From NCBI RefSeq assembly GCF_002724055.1, contig NZ_BDQY01000008.1:1-64000 (forward strand): DNA of 64,000 bases, in the 5' to 3' direction. The DNA is from Tepidibacter mesophilus. GTDB taxonomy: Bacteria > Bacillota > Clostridia > Peptostreptococcales > Peptostreptococcaceae. The notes beneath the pieces were generated by a model. It ran no database searches. It was given only the letters and a program-made list of their open reading frames with translations, and was not told the DNA's origin. Below, one piece after another: positions 33,015 to 41,010 of the stretch; the first letter of the stretch is position 1; every line of letters begins with the position of its first letter. The translations under genes were made by a program, and so were the position numbers.

Positions 33015-33350
33015 ATGCGAGAAAAACTATTAACTACACATAATTGTCCCACTACCCTTGCTCAAAATTTAATCTCTGGAAAATGGAAAATATTAATCAT
33101 ATGGCATTTAAAAAGCGAAGTAAAAAGATTTAATCAGTTGCAAAAGGATATGCGTCAGGTAAGACAAGCCTATCTTACAAAGCAATTACGAGAGCTTGAA
33201 CAAGATGGGCTTATTCATAGAGAGGTGTATAAGGTAGTTCCTCCAAAAGTTGAATATTCTTTAACCCCAATTGGTAAAAAATTATTACCTGTTTTAATGG
33301 AACTTAGAAAATGGGGTGTGGATTATATGGATTCTATCAATAATAAATGA
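33015..33350 (+). CDS. HxlR-family regulator
   Basis: A 111-residue winged-helix protein. NCPTTLAQNLISGKWKILII near 10-29 carries the N-terminal Cys and the Gly-Lys-Trp hallmark, VKRFNQLQKDMRQVRQAYLTKQLRELEQDGLI near 36-67 is the recognition region and VEYSLTPIGKKLLPVL near 77-92 the wing. Family members respond to aldehydes, disulfide or other electrophiles, often through that Cys. Start at the ATG 11 bases after GGAGG; the upstream ATG lies in the ribosome site. Divergent from the SnoaL-like gene. Confidence 0.88.
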   Translation: MREKLLTTHNCPTTLAQNLISGKWKILIIWHLKSEVKRFNQLQKDMRQVRQAYLTKQLRELEQDGLIHREVYKVVPPKVEYSLTPIGKKLLPVLMELRKWGVDYMDSINNK

Positions 33351-33494
33351 TATTTAAATAATCTTTAGTTTTTGGCAAAGATTATCTGATGAACTCTTTA
33401 TCTTCTATTCTAAATTTGTATTTGAGTATACATTATTGCCGATTCATTTACTGCTGTATTTTCTAAAACAACTTACTTTGTTTCTAATATCTTG

Positions 33495-33565
33495 CTAATT
33501 CAAAAACCGCCGTTACTTATGGTATGGTTCACCGTAACCACTCTAAATGAGGTTTTTCCATTTTA
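33495..33565 (-). other. rlmH-type attachment site between cassettes 2 and 3
   Basis: 33513-33533 on the minus strand reads GGT GAA CCA TAC CAT AAG TAA (GEPYHK-stop). Outer arms AAAACC and GGTTTT can pair around it. Confidence 0.82.
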
Positions 33566-33808
33566 TTATTCTGTATGCATTCTACACAAATATGGCATAG
33601 TTCTAGAGTAATATTTTGAAATCCGTAGTATGACTGCGGAGGCTTTGAATGTTTTATCTCCCTGAAACTATTGGTGACATATCATCGTAGTTAAGTGGTG
33701 GTATTGGATATGCTAGAGTTGATTATGAAAAGCTTTGTTGCTATCTATATAATTAGATTAACTTTAAAACATAATCTTTTTATTCATTATTTAAAGATTT
33801 CAATAAAG
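33566..33808. other. Non-coding stretch in cassette 2
   Basis: No supported gene. A short plus-strand frame ending GIGYARVDYEKLCCYLYN (stop near 33756) could be a decayed gene tail. Confidence 0.35.
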
Positions 33809-33925
33809 TTAATTTGTCTTGATATTGAAATCAAAAGCAAACAAAAGGATGCCCCATCCTGCAAAGATTAGCATCATTTTGTTAATATCTTGGTTAAAAT
33901 CCAATGGCCCTAAAACAAAATAAAA
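33809..33925 (-). pseudogene. C-terminal remnant of a membrane protein
   Basis: Minus-strand frame ending GPLDFNQDINKMMLIFAGWG, then ILLFAFDFNIKTN and a stop; it contains one membrane helix but has no start or ribosome site. Family not recognised. Confidence 0.4.
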
Positions 33926-33947
33926 GTTACTTAATCATTAATAAGTA

Positions 33948-33994
33948 TTGACTAAAAGTATAAACGGGTATATTATAGATAAATACAGTCTGTA
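33948..33994 (+). promoter_or_regulatory. Promoter and operator of the Rrf2-family gene
   Basis: TTGACT (33948) and TATTAT (33971) with a 17-base spacer; immediately downstream TACAG-T-CTGTA at 33984-33994, in the longer context TATAGATAAATACAGTCTG. Confidence 0.75.
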
Positions 33995-34025
33995 ATGTCT
34001 GATTAATGATACATGGAGGATTAGT

Positions 34026-34406
34026 ATGAAATATACCAAAGCTACTAATTATGCATTACATATAGTTGCATATATGGTTAAGTATGATAAAAGAGATAAT
34101 TTAAGTTTGCATCCTTTGGCAAGCCATTTAAATATTTCGCCCAGTTATTTGTCAAAGATTTTAACACAGTTAGTAAAAGCTAATATAATTCAATCAACCC
34201 CCGGTGTAAATGGTGGTTATGTTTTACGTAAAAACAAAGAAGATATTTCACTTTTTGATGTAATTCAGGCAACTGAAGGAAGTAGTCCTATGTTTACTTG
34301 TGAAATGGATGAAAATCACGCGTGCAAAATCCAAGAAGCAATGGAAGAAGCGGAGAATGCAATGGAAACTTATCTTAAAAATAAAAAACTATTTGATATT
34401 ATATAA
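34026..34406 (+). CDS. Rrf2-family transcriptional regulator
   Basis: A 126-residue Rrf2 regulator. The winged helix is clear: ATNYALHIVAYMVKYDKRDN, LASHLNISPSYLSKILTQLVKANI and the wing STPGVNGGYVLRK. A FTCEMDENHACKIQ segment near 90-103 has two Cys, one fewer than the iron-sulfur members, so it may sense redox or no cluster at all. ATGGAGG ribosome site. Downstream is a methyltransferase gene. The same dyad lies in front of both, so it likely represses itself and that gene. Confidence 0.9.
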   Translation: MKYTKATNYALHIVAYMVKYDKRDNLSLHPLASHLNISPSYLSKILTQLVKANIIQSTPGVNGGYVLRKNKEDISLFDVIQATEGSSPMFTCEMDENHACKIQEAMEEAENAMETYLKNKKLFDII

Positions 34407-34436
34407 AAACACCTTAATTTCATAGGTGTTTTTATA
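34405..34436 (+). terminator. Terminator of the Rrf2-family gene
   Basis: AAAAACACCT and AGGTGTTTTT with a 9-base loop, overlapping the stop codon. Confidence 0.85.
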
Positions 34437-34443
34437 CTCTAAT

Positions 34444-34464
34444 TATAGATAAGTACAGTCTGTA
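34444..34464 (+). promoter_or_regulatory. Second Rrf2-type operator, upstream of the methyltransferase
   Basis: TATAGATAAGTACAGTCTG and TAATGT repeat the sequence at 33974-34000 almost exactly (24 of about 25 bases). TACAG-T-CTGTA at 34454-34464 again overlaps the start of a -10-like TATAGAT. Confidence 0.75.
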
Positions 34465-34580
34465 ATGTATTTGATTTAAATAATTATATTCCTGTTATAA
34501 ATAGCTTATTAACAGTATTTATTTTAAATTAAGATTTATGTTAATAATAAAATTATAAAAATTTTAAAGGAGATGTTTAT

Positions 34581-35210
34581 ATGTCAGAATTTTGGGAAAA
34601 AAGTTTTGCAGAAAAGCAAGCAATGTGGGGGGTTGAGCCATCAAGCACTGCAATTATAGTGGCAGATTACTTTGCTGAAAATAATCTAAAGGATATCTTA
34701 ATACCAGGTATTGGATATGGAAGAAATGTAAAACCATTTATTGATAATAACATGGAAGTTACAGGAATTGAAATTTCTCAAACAGCAATTAATATAGCAA
34801 CGCAAAATGGAATTAATAATAAAATTTATCATGGGTCAGTATCAGATATGCCTTTTGAAAATAAACTTTATGATGGTATAGCTAGCTTTTCGCTTATTCA
34901 TTTGTTAAATGAAGATGAAAGAAAAAAATTTATTAATGATTGCTATAACCAATTAAAACCAGGTGGATATATGATTTTTACCTCCGTTTCGGAAAAAGCT
35001 CCAATGCACGGTAATGGCACAAAGCTTGCTGAAAATTATTATGAAACAGCGTATGGGGTAAAACTGTTTTTCTATGATTCTAAGTCTATAGAGAAAGAGT
35101 TTGGAAATTACGGGCTTGTAGATTTTGTAGAAATTGATGACATATATAAGGATAATCCAGATAAACCTCCGGTAAACTTTTTAATGATAAAATGTAGAAA
35201 AGAAATATAA
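34581..35210 (+). CDS. Class I SAM-dependent methyltransferase (TehB/TPMT-like)
   Basis: A 209-residue methyltransferase. N-terminal FWEKSFAEKQAMWGVEPS, then motif I ILIPGIGYGRNVKPFIDN near 39-56 (SAM-binding Gly loop), GIEISQTAINIA near 62-73 and SFSLIHLL near 108-115. The pattern is closest to the TPMT/TehB group, which methylate thiols, tellurite, selenite or halides; the substrate here is not known. AAAGGAG ribosome site. It shares an operator with the Rrf2 gene upstream. Confidence 0.87.
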   Translation: MSEFWEKSFAEKQAMWGVEPSSTAIIVADYFAENNLKDILIPGIGYGRNVKPFIDNNMEVTGIEISQTAINIATQNGINNKIYHGSVSDMPFENKLYDGIASFSLIHLLNEDERKKFINDCYNQLKPGGYMIFTSVSEKAPMHGNGTKLAENYYETAYGVKLFFYDSKSIEKEFGNYGLVDFVEIDDIYKDNPDKPPVNFLMIKCRKEI

Positions 35211-35301
35211 AGCTGATAAAGTTCTCAAATAAAATCATAGAATATAAAACCTATGATAGATTAATCATGTAAGAAAATAATATACTATAATAAAATGAAA
35301 A

Positions 35302-35338
35302 ATAGCCTTAGGCTAGTTATATAAATACCTAAGGCTAT
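35302..35338. terminator. Hairpin between the methyltransferase and the attachment site
   Basis: ATAGCCTTAGG and its complement with a 15-base loop. The T run is on the minus-strand side, so it may end transcripts coming from the LUD side. Confidence 0.55.
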
Positions 35339-35395
35339 AAACCTCCGTTACTTATGATACGGTTCACCGTATCGATGTAACTGCGGTTTCTTTAT
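35338..35395 (-). other. rlmH-type attachment site between cassettes 1 and 2
   Basis: 35348-35368 on the minus strand reads GGT GAA CCG TAT CAT AAG TAA (GEPYHK-stop). GATACGG and CCGTATC form a perfect inner stem, and AAACC-C-GTTAC with GTAAC-GCGGTTT nearly pair outside it. Confidence 0.85.
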
Positions 35396-35728
35396 CAATA
35401 ACATATATTAAAAAAACTTGTCACAAGCTAAGCCCTATCTATTGATATTTTTTTAACCCAATTCTGTATCTTGTTTTCCCTTACAGTCCTATTTTGCACA
35501 AATGAAATTTATCTACTAGAACCTATATCACTGCTCTTATTAGTTAAACCTTTGTTCATACTTATTAAGTACATAATTTATAGATTCTTCTAAGTTAGTA
35601 TGAGTTTCATTTGTTATACAAAAATGGGAACATAGCACATCCCCAACTTCAGATAATAAGTCAATTATTCTAACCTCTACCCTTGCATCTATTCATTTAT
35701 CTTTTTTTAATTGTGTATAATTAAAGCA
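35396..35728. other. Stretch without an intact gene, cassette 1
   Basis: Only a decayed coding tail at 35544-35690 on the minus strand (DARVEVRIIDLLSEVGDVLC, then a frame to NKYEQRFN and a stop; a TGA closes it upstream). No family recognised and no start codon. Confidence 0.4.
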
Positions 35729-36334
35729 TTAAAACCCAAGTTGTTCATCAATTAAAACAATTTCCATATCAATATCATTCATTTTTTTAAAGTGGATGAT
35801 CATGCCATTACAAATCCGGTCTGGACTGGAACAATCATAACAGCGATTTCCCTTTTGAGCACAAGGTGTTCTTAGTTGTAATCTCATAGCATTTTGAGGC
35901 GCTACAATATTTCGAACACGCCAGATGGCATCTTCAAGTGTGGGAACAAGTTTATTAATTCCAGTAACAAAATAAACCTTTTTATGGCCAAATATAGATC
36001 CAGCCACACGATTACCAGTACCATCAATATTCACTATCTCCCCTGTTTCTGACAGAGCATTTATTGAAGTAATATATATTTCTGTTGTCAAACATTTCTT
36101 TGCAGTATCAATGAAGTTGGTACCAATCTGGCAATGTTGTGGATCGAAAACTTCATTATGAGAAGAAAGTCTTTCAAATAATTCCATACTCAGTAAAGTA
36201 GCTGAATCACCAAACCCAACTGATTTATTATCTATTATATTATCTAAGTATACAGCGGCCTCTTCTATATTTTTAAAGTAAGAAACGGTATAGCCTTTAA
36301 GTTTTAGTAATTCTATAACTTTTTTAATATCCAT
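35729..36334 (-). CDS. LUD-domain protein (LutC-like)
   Basis: A 201-residue LUD (DUF162) protein. The fold is seen in VGFGDSATLLSMELFERLSS near 38-57, a central INALSETGEIVNIDGTGNRVAGSIFGHKKVYFVTGINKL and a Cys-rich tail RTPCAQKGNRCYDCSSPDRICNG near 155-177 with four Cys that could bind metal. The family is linked to lactate use (LutABC) but many clostridial members stand alone with unknown function. AGGAGG ribosome site. It is the only intact gene of the cassette next to rlmH. Confidence 0.85.
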   Translation of the reverse strand: MDIKKVIELLKLKGYTVSYFKNIEEAAVYLDNIIDNKSVGFGDSATLLSMELFERLSSHNEVFDPQHCQIGTNFIDTAKKCLTTEIYITSINALSETGEIVNIDGTGNRVAGSIFGHKKVYFVTGINKLVPTLEDAIWRVRNIVAPQNAMRLQLRTPCAQKGNRCYDCSSPDRICNGMIIHFKKMNDIDMEIVLIDEQLGF

Positions 36335-36552
36335 TTAAAAATTCCTCCCACAGCAAAATATAAATCATTTTATTTTTCATCATAATCCTACACAGTTATT
36401 GATATAACCCCTATTAATTGAAAGAATATAGATATATTGATACACTTATTATATAATTTCAATACTATTAAGCAAAAATGATTCTGAATTCTTTTTAACA
36501 TGTTACTTAGACTATACATATTGGTATCACTTAATTCTAGAGAAAACCACAG

Positions 36553-36573
36553 TCATTTATGATACGGTTCACC
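36553..36573 (-). other. rlmH 3' end attachment core (rlmH copy)
   Basis: GGT GAA CCG TAT CAT AAA TGA, the last seven codons of rlmH. The sequence CGTATCATAAATGA is nearly the same as the staphylococcal SCC attachment core in orfX/rlmH (known: GC-A/G-TATCATAAATGA). Confidence 0.82.
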
Positions 36574-37032
36574 CTTAATTATCCTAAAACTTCTATAAAC
36601 CTGCTCAAGAAGTATAAGCCTCATAAGCTGGTGAGGAAACGTCATTTTTGAAAATGAAAGTTTAAAATCAGCTCTCTTTAACACTTCATCAGAAAGACCT
36701 AATGATCCTCCTATTATAAATGTCACATTGCTCTTTCCCATTATACTAAGGCTATTTAATTTATCAGCCAAGTCCTCTGAAGATAGATTCTTTCCATCAA
36801 TAGCAAGTGCTATAGCATAAGTAGTATCCTTTACATGGGACAATATTTTCTTTCCCTCTTTATCCTTTATCATATCCATCTCTTTTTCACTTAAATTTTC
36901 AGGAGCCTTCTCATCGCTAAGTTCAACTATATCTAATTTACAGTACTTAGATAACCTCTTAGTAAACTCATCTATTCCAAGCTTTAAATATTTTTCCTTA
37001 ATTTTTCCTACAGTAACTATTTTTATATTCAT
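36553..37032 (-). CDS. rlmH: 23S rRNA pseudouridine-1915 N3-methyltransferase
   Basis: A 159-residue SPOUT-class methyltransferase that modifies pseudouridine 1915 of 23S rRNA in the 70S ribosome. [17 protein letters not shown] at the start, [17 protein letters not shown] near 78, the SAM-knot [18 protein letters not shown] near 103-120 and the C-terminal [11 protein letters not shown] are all intact. In staphylococci the same C-terminal codons are the target for SCC elements; here four more copies of them follow downstream. The last codons may therefore have been replaced from an element. Near the Wal operon, as in staphylococci. Confidence 0.96.
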   Translation of the reverse strand: MNIKIVTVGKIKEKYLKLGIDEFTKRLSKYCKLDIVELSDEKAPENLSEKEMDMIKDKEGKKILSHVKDTTYAIALAIDGKNLSSEDLADKLNSLSIMGKSNVTFIIGGSLGLSDEVLKRADFKLSFSKMTFPHQLMRLILLEQVYRSFRIIKGEPYHK

Positions 37033-37070
37033 CTTTAAATCCTTTCTTTAAATAACTTAATTCTATTCAC

Positions 37071-37271
37071 AAAAACAGGTCTATGTAAATGTTAGTGATT
37101 GCTTTTAGATATTTTGTCTAAGAAACTTCGCTTTTATCGTTTAATAATACGTTAAAAAGTTTCGTTGTTTGAGCATAGCGAGTTTAGAAACTTTAGTATT
37201 ATTCATAAGATGAAAACTTAGTTTCTTCAAAATATCTATTGCATTAACGTTATTTTTATAGACCTGTTTTT
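37071..37271. repeat. 200-bp imperfect palindrome
   Basis: AAAAACAGGTCTAT at the left end and its complement at the right end, then TAGATATTTTG, AAGAAACT and AATAATAC-type segments pair in order to the centre near 37171. One long hairpin between the TPR gene and rlmH; it could be a strong bidirectional terminator or a MITE-like element. No coding frame. Confidence 0.75.
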
Positions 37272-37278
37272 ATACCTT

Positions 37279-37821
37279 CTACATCTTGTATTTCATCATT
37301 ACATATCCCTTAAGTTGCTCAAATTTTATCTTATTATATCCTTTTCTAATAGACTCTAATAAATAATCTCTAGCCTCTAATTCATTGTCATGTATAAGTT
37401 TTATTATTGCTAAATTATAATAAGGTATACAAAACAAATCATCTAGTTCTATGGCTTTGTTAAAGTAATTAGTAGCCTTTTTATAGGACTTTGATTCTAA
37501 ATAGCATATTCCTATATTGTTATAGCACTGAGCTTGTAAGTTGTGAGTATATATTCCTATATTGAACATTCTAAGGTTGTTAAGCCATGGCTTTTCCTCC
37601 AACTCCTTTAAAAAAGCCTCGAAGCTTCCAGCAGCACTCTTAAACTGCTTCTTATAAAGCATCTTCTTTCCATCATAGAAAGTTTTCCAATATACTCTCT
37701 CAACTAACAACCACATTATAACAGGTATTGCTATGATATAGTACATATCGTTAATAGCTAAGAAAACTCCAATGACTATAAGTACCAGGTATGTAAGTCT
37801 ATTTATTATAACTCGTTTCAT
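37279..37821 (-). CDS. Membrane-anchored TPR protein
   Basis: A 180-residue protein with two membrane helices at the N-terminus (LVLIVIGVFLAINDM, then YIIAIPVIMWLLVERVYW, residues 9-44) and TPR units from about 60 to 165 (FKSAAGSFEAFLKEL, CYNNIGICYLESKSYKKATNYFNKAIELD, YNLAIIKLIHDNELEARDYLLE). TPR faces the cytoplasm if the start is inside. Start ATG at 37821 with AGGAGGG. Probably a scaffold; no known family name. Confidence 0.8.
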   Translation of the reverse strand: MKRVIINRLTYLVLIVIGVFLAINDMYYIIAIPVIMWLLVERVYWKTFYDGKKMLYKKQFKSAAGSFEAFLKELEEKPWLNNLRMFNIGIYTHNLQAQCYNNIGICYLESKSYKKATNYFNKAIELDDLFCIPYYNLAIIKLIHDNELEARDYLLESIRKGYNKIKFEQLKGYVMMKYKM

Positions 37822-38019
37822 ATATATCCCTCCTAAATACAATCTATTAATATATTATCCTAAAACCTATTTTTTTTCAAAATACATATTTTATTTTTTA
37901 GTTGCTATGTACTAACTTATATCACCACATCTCAAGAAACTTCTATTTGCCAATGTATTTAAAGGCTAAGTTTTGGAAACCATCATATTATAATATTATA
38001 ATTAAAAGGAGAGTATAAA

Positions 38020-38745
38020 ATGACTGAAATAACAAAAGAAATTCTAACTGTTCTAGTAAGAATAATTACTATATTACCTATATTATTGTTTATTACAATC
38101 TTCATGGGTAAACGATCAATAGGTGAATTGCCAGTATTTGATTATTTAATTATCATCACTTTAGGATCAGTTACGGGGGCAGATATTGCAGATCATAATG
38201 TTAAACAGCTTCCTACTATTGTAGCAATAATTGCTATTGGAATTCTTCAACGTATAGTAGCGAATTTCAAAATTTCTAATCGTAAATTTGGAAAGTTAAT
38301 AACATTTGAGCCAACTGTTGTTATTCAAGATGGGAAATTTATTAATAAAAACCTAAAAAAAGATCTCTATTCTATTGATAATATACTTAATATGCTTAGA
38401 GAAAAAGATATCTTTGATATTAGTGATGTTGAGACAGCAATTATAGAATCCAATGGTTCTTTAAGCGTTTTAAGAAAATCTGAAAAACACTTCGCAACTT
38501 TGGAAGATATAGGAGTTACAAAAAAGTCATCTTCTATTGCTTTTCCTATTATCATGGAAGGAACAATTTATTCAAATGTATTGAAAAAGTTCAATTTGAA
38601 TGAAACATGGTTATACCAGCAGTTATCTCTACAAGGAATCAATGATATAAAAGATATTTTTTTTGCCTCTTTGAATTCTAATCTTCAACTACATATTTCT
38701 TTAAAAAATGATATTGGTATAATAATTCCACCTATAAAAAACTAA
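38020..38745 (+). CDS. DUF421 membrane protein, YetF-type
   Basis: A 241-residue protein: three helices within residues 10-90 (ILTVLVRIITILPILLFITIFMG, DYLIIITLGSVTGADIAD, TIVAIIAIGILQRIVANF), then a cytoplasmic region with PTVVIQDGKFINKNLKKD and the family's NMLREKDIFDISDVETAIIESNGSLSVL near 127-154. The DUF421/YetF family occurs in spore formers and other bacteria; its role is not settled. GGAGAG ribosome site. Followed by repeat A copy 5. Confidence 0.87.
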   Translation: MTEITKEILTVLVRIITILPILLFITIFMGKRSIGELPVFDYLIIITLGSVTGADIADHNVKQLPTIVAIIAIGILQRIVANFKISNRKFGKLITFEPTVVIQDGKFINKNLKKDLYSIDNILNMLREKDIFDISDVETAIIESNGSLSVLRKSEKHFATLEDIGVTKKSSSIAFPIIMEGTIYSNVLKKFNLNETWLYQQLSLQGINDIKDIFFASLNSNLQLHISLKNDIGIIIPPIKN

Positions 38746-38772
38746 TTTCTAACTTATACTACTTATCTACTA

Positions 38773-38904
38773 TAAAAAAATTCGCTTTATGCTCCCGCAT
38801 AGCTCATGTCGCCAACGAGTCCTACGGGCTCCGTTGCTCAAAATAGTTGATGCTGTAGTACTTTTATCAATGTTATCCACCGATTAAAAATTTTATAATT
38901 TCCT
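38773..38904 (+). repeat. Dispersed repeat family A, copy 5
   Basis: AAAAAATTCGCTTTATGCTC to TAATTTCCT, about 94 percent like copy 3 in its first 75 bases by eye. TTATCCAC is inside, as in copy 4. Confidence 0.85.
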
Positions 38905-38913
38905 AGTAAGTAA

Positions 38914-38942
38914 AAAAATAATACTTGGATATAAATATCCAA
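38914..38942 (-). terminator. Terminator of the Wal operon
   Basis: CTTGGATA and TATCCAAG with a TTT-type loop, followed by TATTATTTTTTT on the minus strand; AGTAAGTA arms extend it over the htrA stop codon. Confidence 0.85.
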
Positions 38943-38952
38943 GCATTACTTA

Positions 38953-40032
38953 CTAAAAAGTTACCTTTAATACTTTTTCTTTTCCACCTCTATTAACCAT
39001 AACATCAACAACATCACCTGGTCTATGCTTATAAAGCTCCCTAGTTAGATTACCCATTGTCTTTATATCAGTTTTCCCTATTTTAACTATTACATCTCCT
39101 GCTTCCATTCCTGCCTTTGATGCTGAGGAATCCATCATTATTTGATATACATATACACCTTGATCTGCAGCTAATTCTTCGCCCATTCTATCTTCAAAAT
39201 ACTTAGCATCTACAGCTTTTATTCCAAGAGAAACTCGCTTAAACTCACCTTTTTCTATAAATTGATCTACTATAGGTTTTGCAGTATTTATAGGTATAGA
39301 GAAGCCTAATCCCTCTCCAGTTTGAATCTTAGCTGTATTTATACCTATAACCTGTCCTTTAGAATTCAAAAGTGGTCCTCCACTATTACCAGGGTTTATA
39401 GATGCATCAGTTTGAATCATATCGTCTACAGACTCATACTCATTCACCCTAATACTTCTATTTAATCCACTTATAACACCTTGAGTTAAACTTCTTTCAA
39501 ATTCAAGTCCAAGAGGATTACCTATAGCTATTGCTATATCTCCAACTTCTACCTGATCACTATTCCCTAGTTCTGCTACCGGAAGTCCTTTTTTATTGAC
39601 TTTTATTATCGCTAAATCTAGAGTTGAATCATTCCAAAGAACCTCTGCCTTATCATTACTTCCATCATAAAAAAGTACATTAACCTCTTTTGCATTACCA
39701 TCTCCTATAACATGAGAATTAGTAAGCACATAACCTCTTTCATCTACAATAACACCTGTTCCTACTCCACTTGACTGTCTTTCTATTCCAAAAAAACGGT
39801 CTTTTTGAACAGTTACTGTAGTTATACCTACAACAGATGGCATAGCTTTTTTGGCTACTGCCTTATATACACTTTCCTCTTTACTTGAATTTGCTACTAT
39901 TTGAGTAGTATTTTGTGATTCATTGTTAGTTTTAATATCATCAAATATAAAGTTTGGAGCTATATATAAAGTAAGCAAACTTCCTATAATAGCGCCTATC
40001 AAACCTGTTATAAAATGTCCTCCTCGTTTCAC
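38953..40032 (-). CDS. htrA: HtrA-family serine protease (DegP/YycK-like)
   Basis: A 359-residue surface protease: N-terminal membrane anchor (near 8-26), trypsin-like domain with the catalytic triad His near 108 (LTNSHVIG), Asp near 140 (DSTLDLAII) and Ser near 218 (NPGNSGGPL), and one C-terminal PDZ domain from about 265. It degrades or refolds damaged exported proteins. Starts with GTG after AGGAG. Last gene of the walR-walK-yycH-yycI-walJ-htrA operon, the common Firmicute order. Confidence 0.95.
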   Translation of the reverse strand: MKRGGHFITGLIGAIIGSLLTLYIAPNFIFDDIKTNNESQNTTQIVANSSKEESVYKAVAKKAMPSVVGITTVTVQKDRFFGIERQSSGVGTGVIVDERGYVLTNSHVIGDGNAKEVNVLFYDGSNDKAEVLWNDSTLDLAIIKVNKKGLPVAELGNSDQVEVGDIAIAIGNPLGLEFERSLTQGVISGLNRSIRVNEYESVDDMIQTDASINPGNSGGPLLNSKGQVIGINTAKIQTGEGLGFSIPINTAKPIVDQFIEKGEFKRVSLGIKAVDAKYFEDRMGEELAADQGVYVYQIMMDSSASKAGMEAGDVIVKIGKTDIKTMGNLTRELYKHRPGDVVDVMVNRGGKEKVLKVTF

Positions 40033-40044
40033 CTAAATCACTCC

Positions 40045-40842
40045 TTACACTGCATATAAATTTGATATTGTACCTCTCCTTAAGACCTCAAGCTCTAGAT
40101 TCTTTCCTATTGATATGTTTTTTTCTTTTAAAACACTTTTTACTGTTTCAAATGCAAGTTCGGGAAAATTATTTTCTTTGCTTAAATGGGCAAGTAATAT
40201 CCTTTGCGTTCCTCTCTTTACAAGTTCCACGCAAAACTTACCCGCATCTTCATTAGATAAATGTCCTTTATTAGACATTACCCTTTGTTTAAGATAATAA
40301 GGATATGAACCCATCTTTAACATCTCTACATCATGGTTAGACTCAAGAACTACTAACTTTGACTCAAATAAATTATTCTTTATATTCTCACATACATGAC
40401 CTAAATCTGTAGCTACACTTATCTTAGTAGTATTTCCATTGTCTAAAGTATAACCAACAGGGTCAGCTGCATCATGATGAATAGAAAATGCCTTTATACT
40501 AATATCCCCAATAATAAAAGGAATATCATTATCAAAAAATTTAACATTATCTTCTTTTAACTTTCCGAGTTTGTCTATCATACAGTCCCAAGTATTTTTA
40601 TTTGCATATATAGGTATATTATATCTTCTAGACAAAATTCCCGCACCTTTTATATGATCCGTATGCTCGTGAGTAATCAGTATTCCTGAAGTATTTTCAA
40701 GGTTTTTGTCTAATTTTCTTAAATTTTCTTCGATTTTCTTACCACTAACACCTGCATCTATTAAAATTTTAGTATCTTTATACTCTACGTAATGACAATT
40801 GCCACAACTGCCACTAGCTACTGAAGCATAATTAAAACTCAT
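40045..40842 (-). CDS. walJ: Metallo-beta-lactamase-fold hydrolase WalJ (YycJ)
   Basis: A 265-residue MBL-fold protein. Metal motif THEHTDHIKGAG near 59-70, ILIDAGVSGKKIEE near 29-42, plus HDAADPVGY and the VVLESNHD segment. YycJ/WalJ is linked to DNA repair nuclease activity and to coordination of cell division with replication. Start ATG at 40842 after GGAGG; the longer frame adds 56 residues of a hydrophobic, unrelated composition and is rejected. Confidence 0.93.
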   Translation of the reverse strand: MSFNYASVASGSCGNCHYVEYKDTKILIDAGVSGKKIEENLRKLDKNLENTSGILITHEHTDHIKGAGILSRRYNIPIYANKNTWDCMIDKLGKLKEDNVKFFDNDIPFIIGDISIKAFSIHHDAADPVGYTLDNGNTTKISVATDLGHVCENIKNNLFESKLVVLESNHDVEMLKMGSYPYYLKQRVMSNKGHLSNEDAGKFCVELVKRGTQRILLAHLSKENNFPELAFETVKSVLKEKNISIGKNLELEVLRRGTISNLYAV

Positions 40843-41010
40843 CTTTAACCTCCAATTTATTATTTTAAAATATATTATATCATTAATATTTATGGAAATA
40901 TAAAAAAGTCTTACTTTTGAATCTTTCAGAGGCAAACTTTTAAAAAATTGCATAGTGCCAACGAGTCTTATCAGACAAAAATTCGTAACGAAAATTATAA
41001 AAGCCCTCAA

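Noticed and set aside
24205-36573. The five cores as a REP-type palindromic repeat or as CRISPR
   Set aside because: Spacing of 1-7 kb excludes CRISPR. Synonymous-only variation in GEPYHK-stop and identity with the rlmH end are not explained by a REP family.
40843-41010. 56-residue N-terminal extension of WalJ
   Set aside because: The extension is hydrophobic and unrelated to the family; a GGAGG site lies directly before the internal ATG at 40842.
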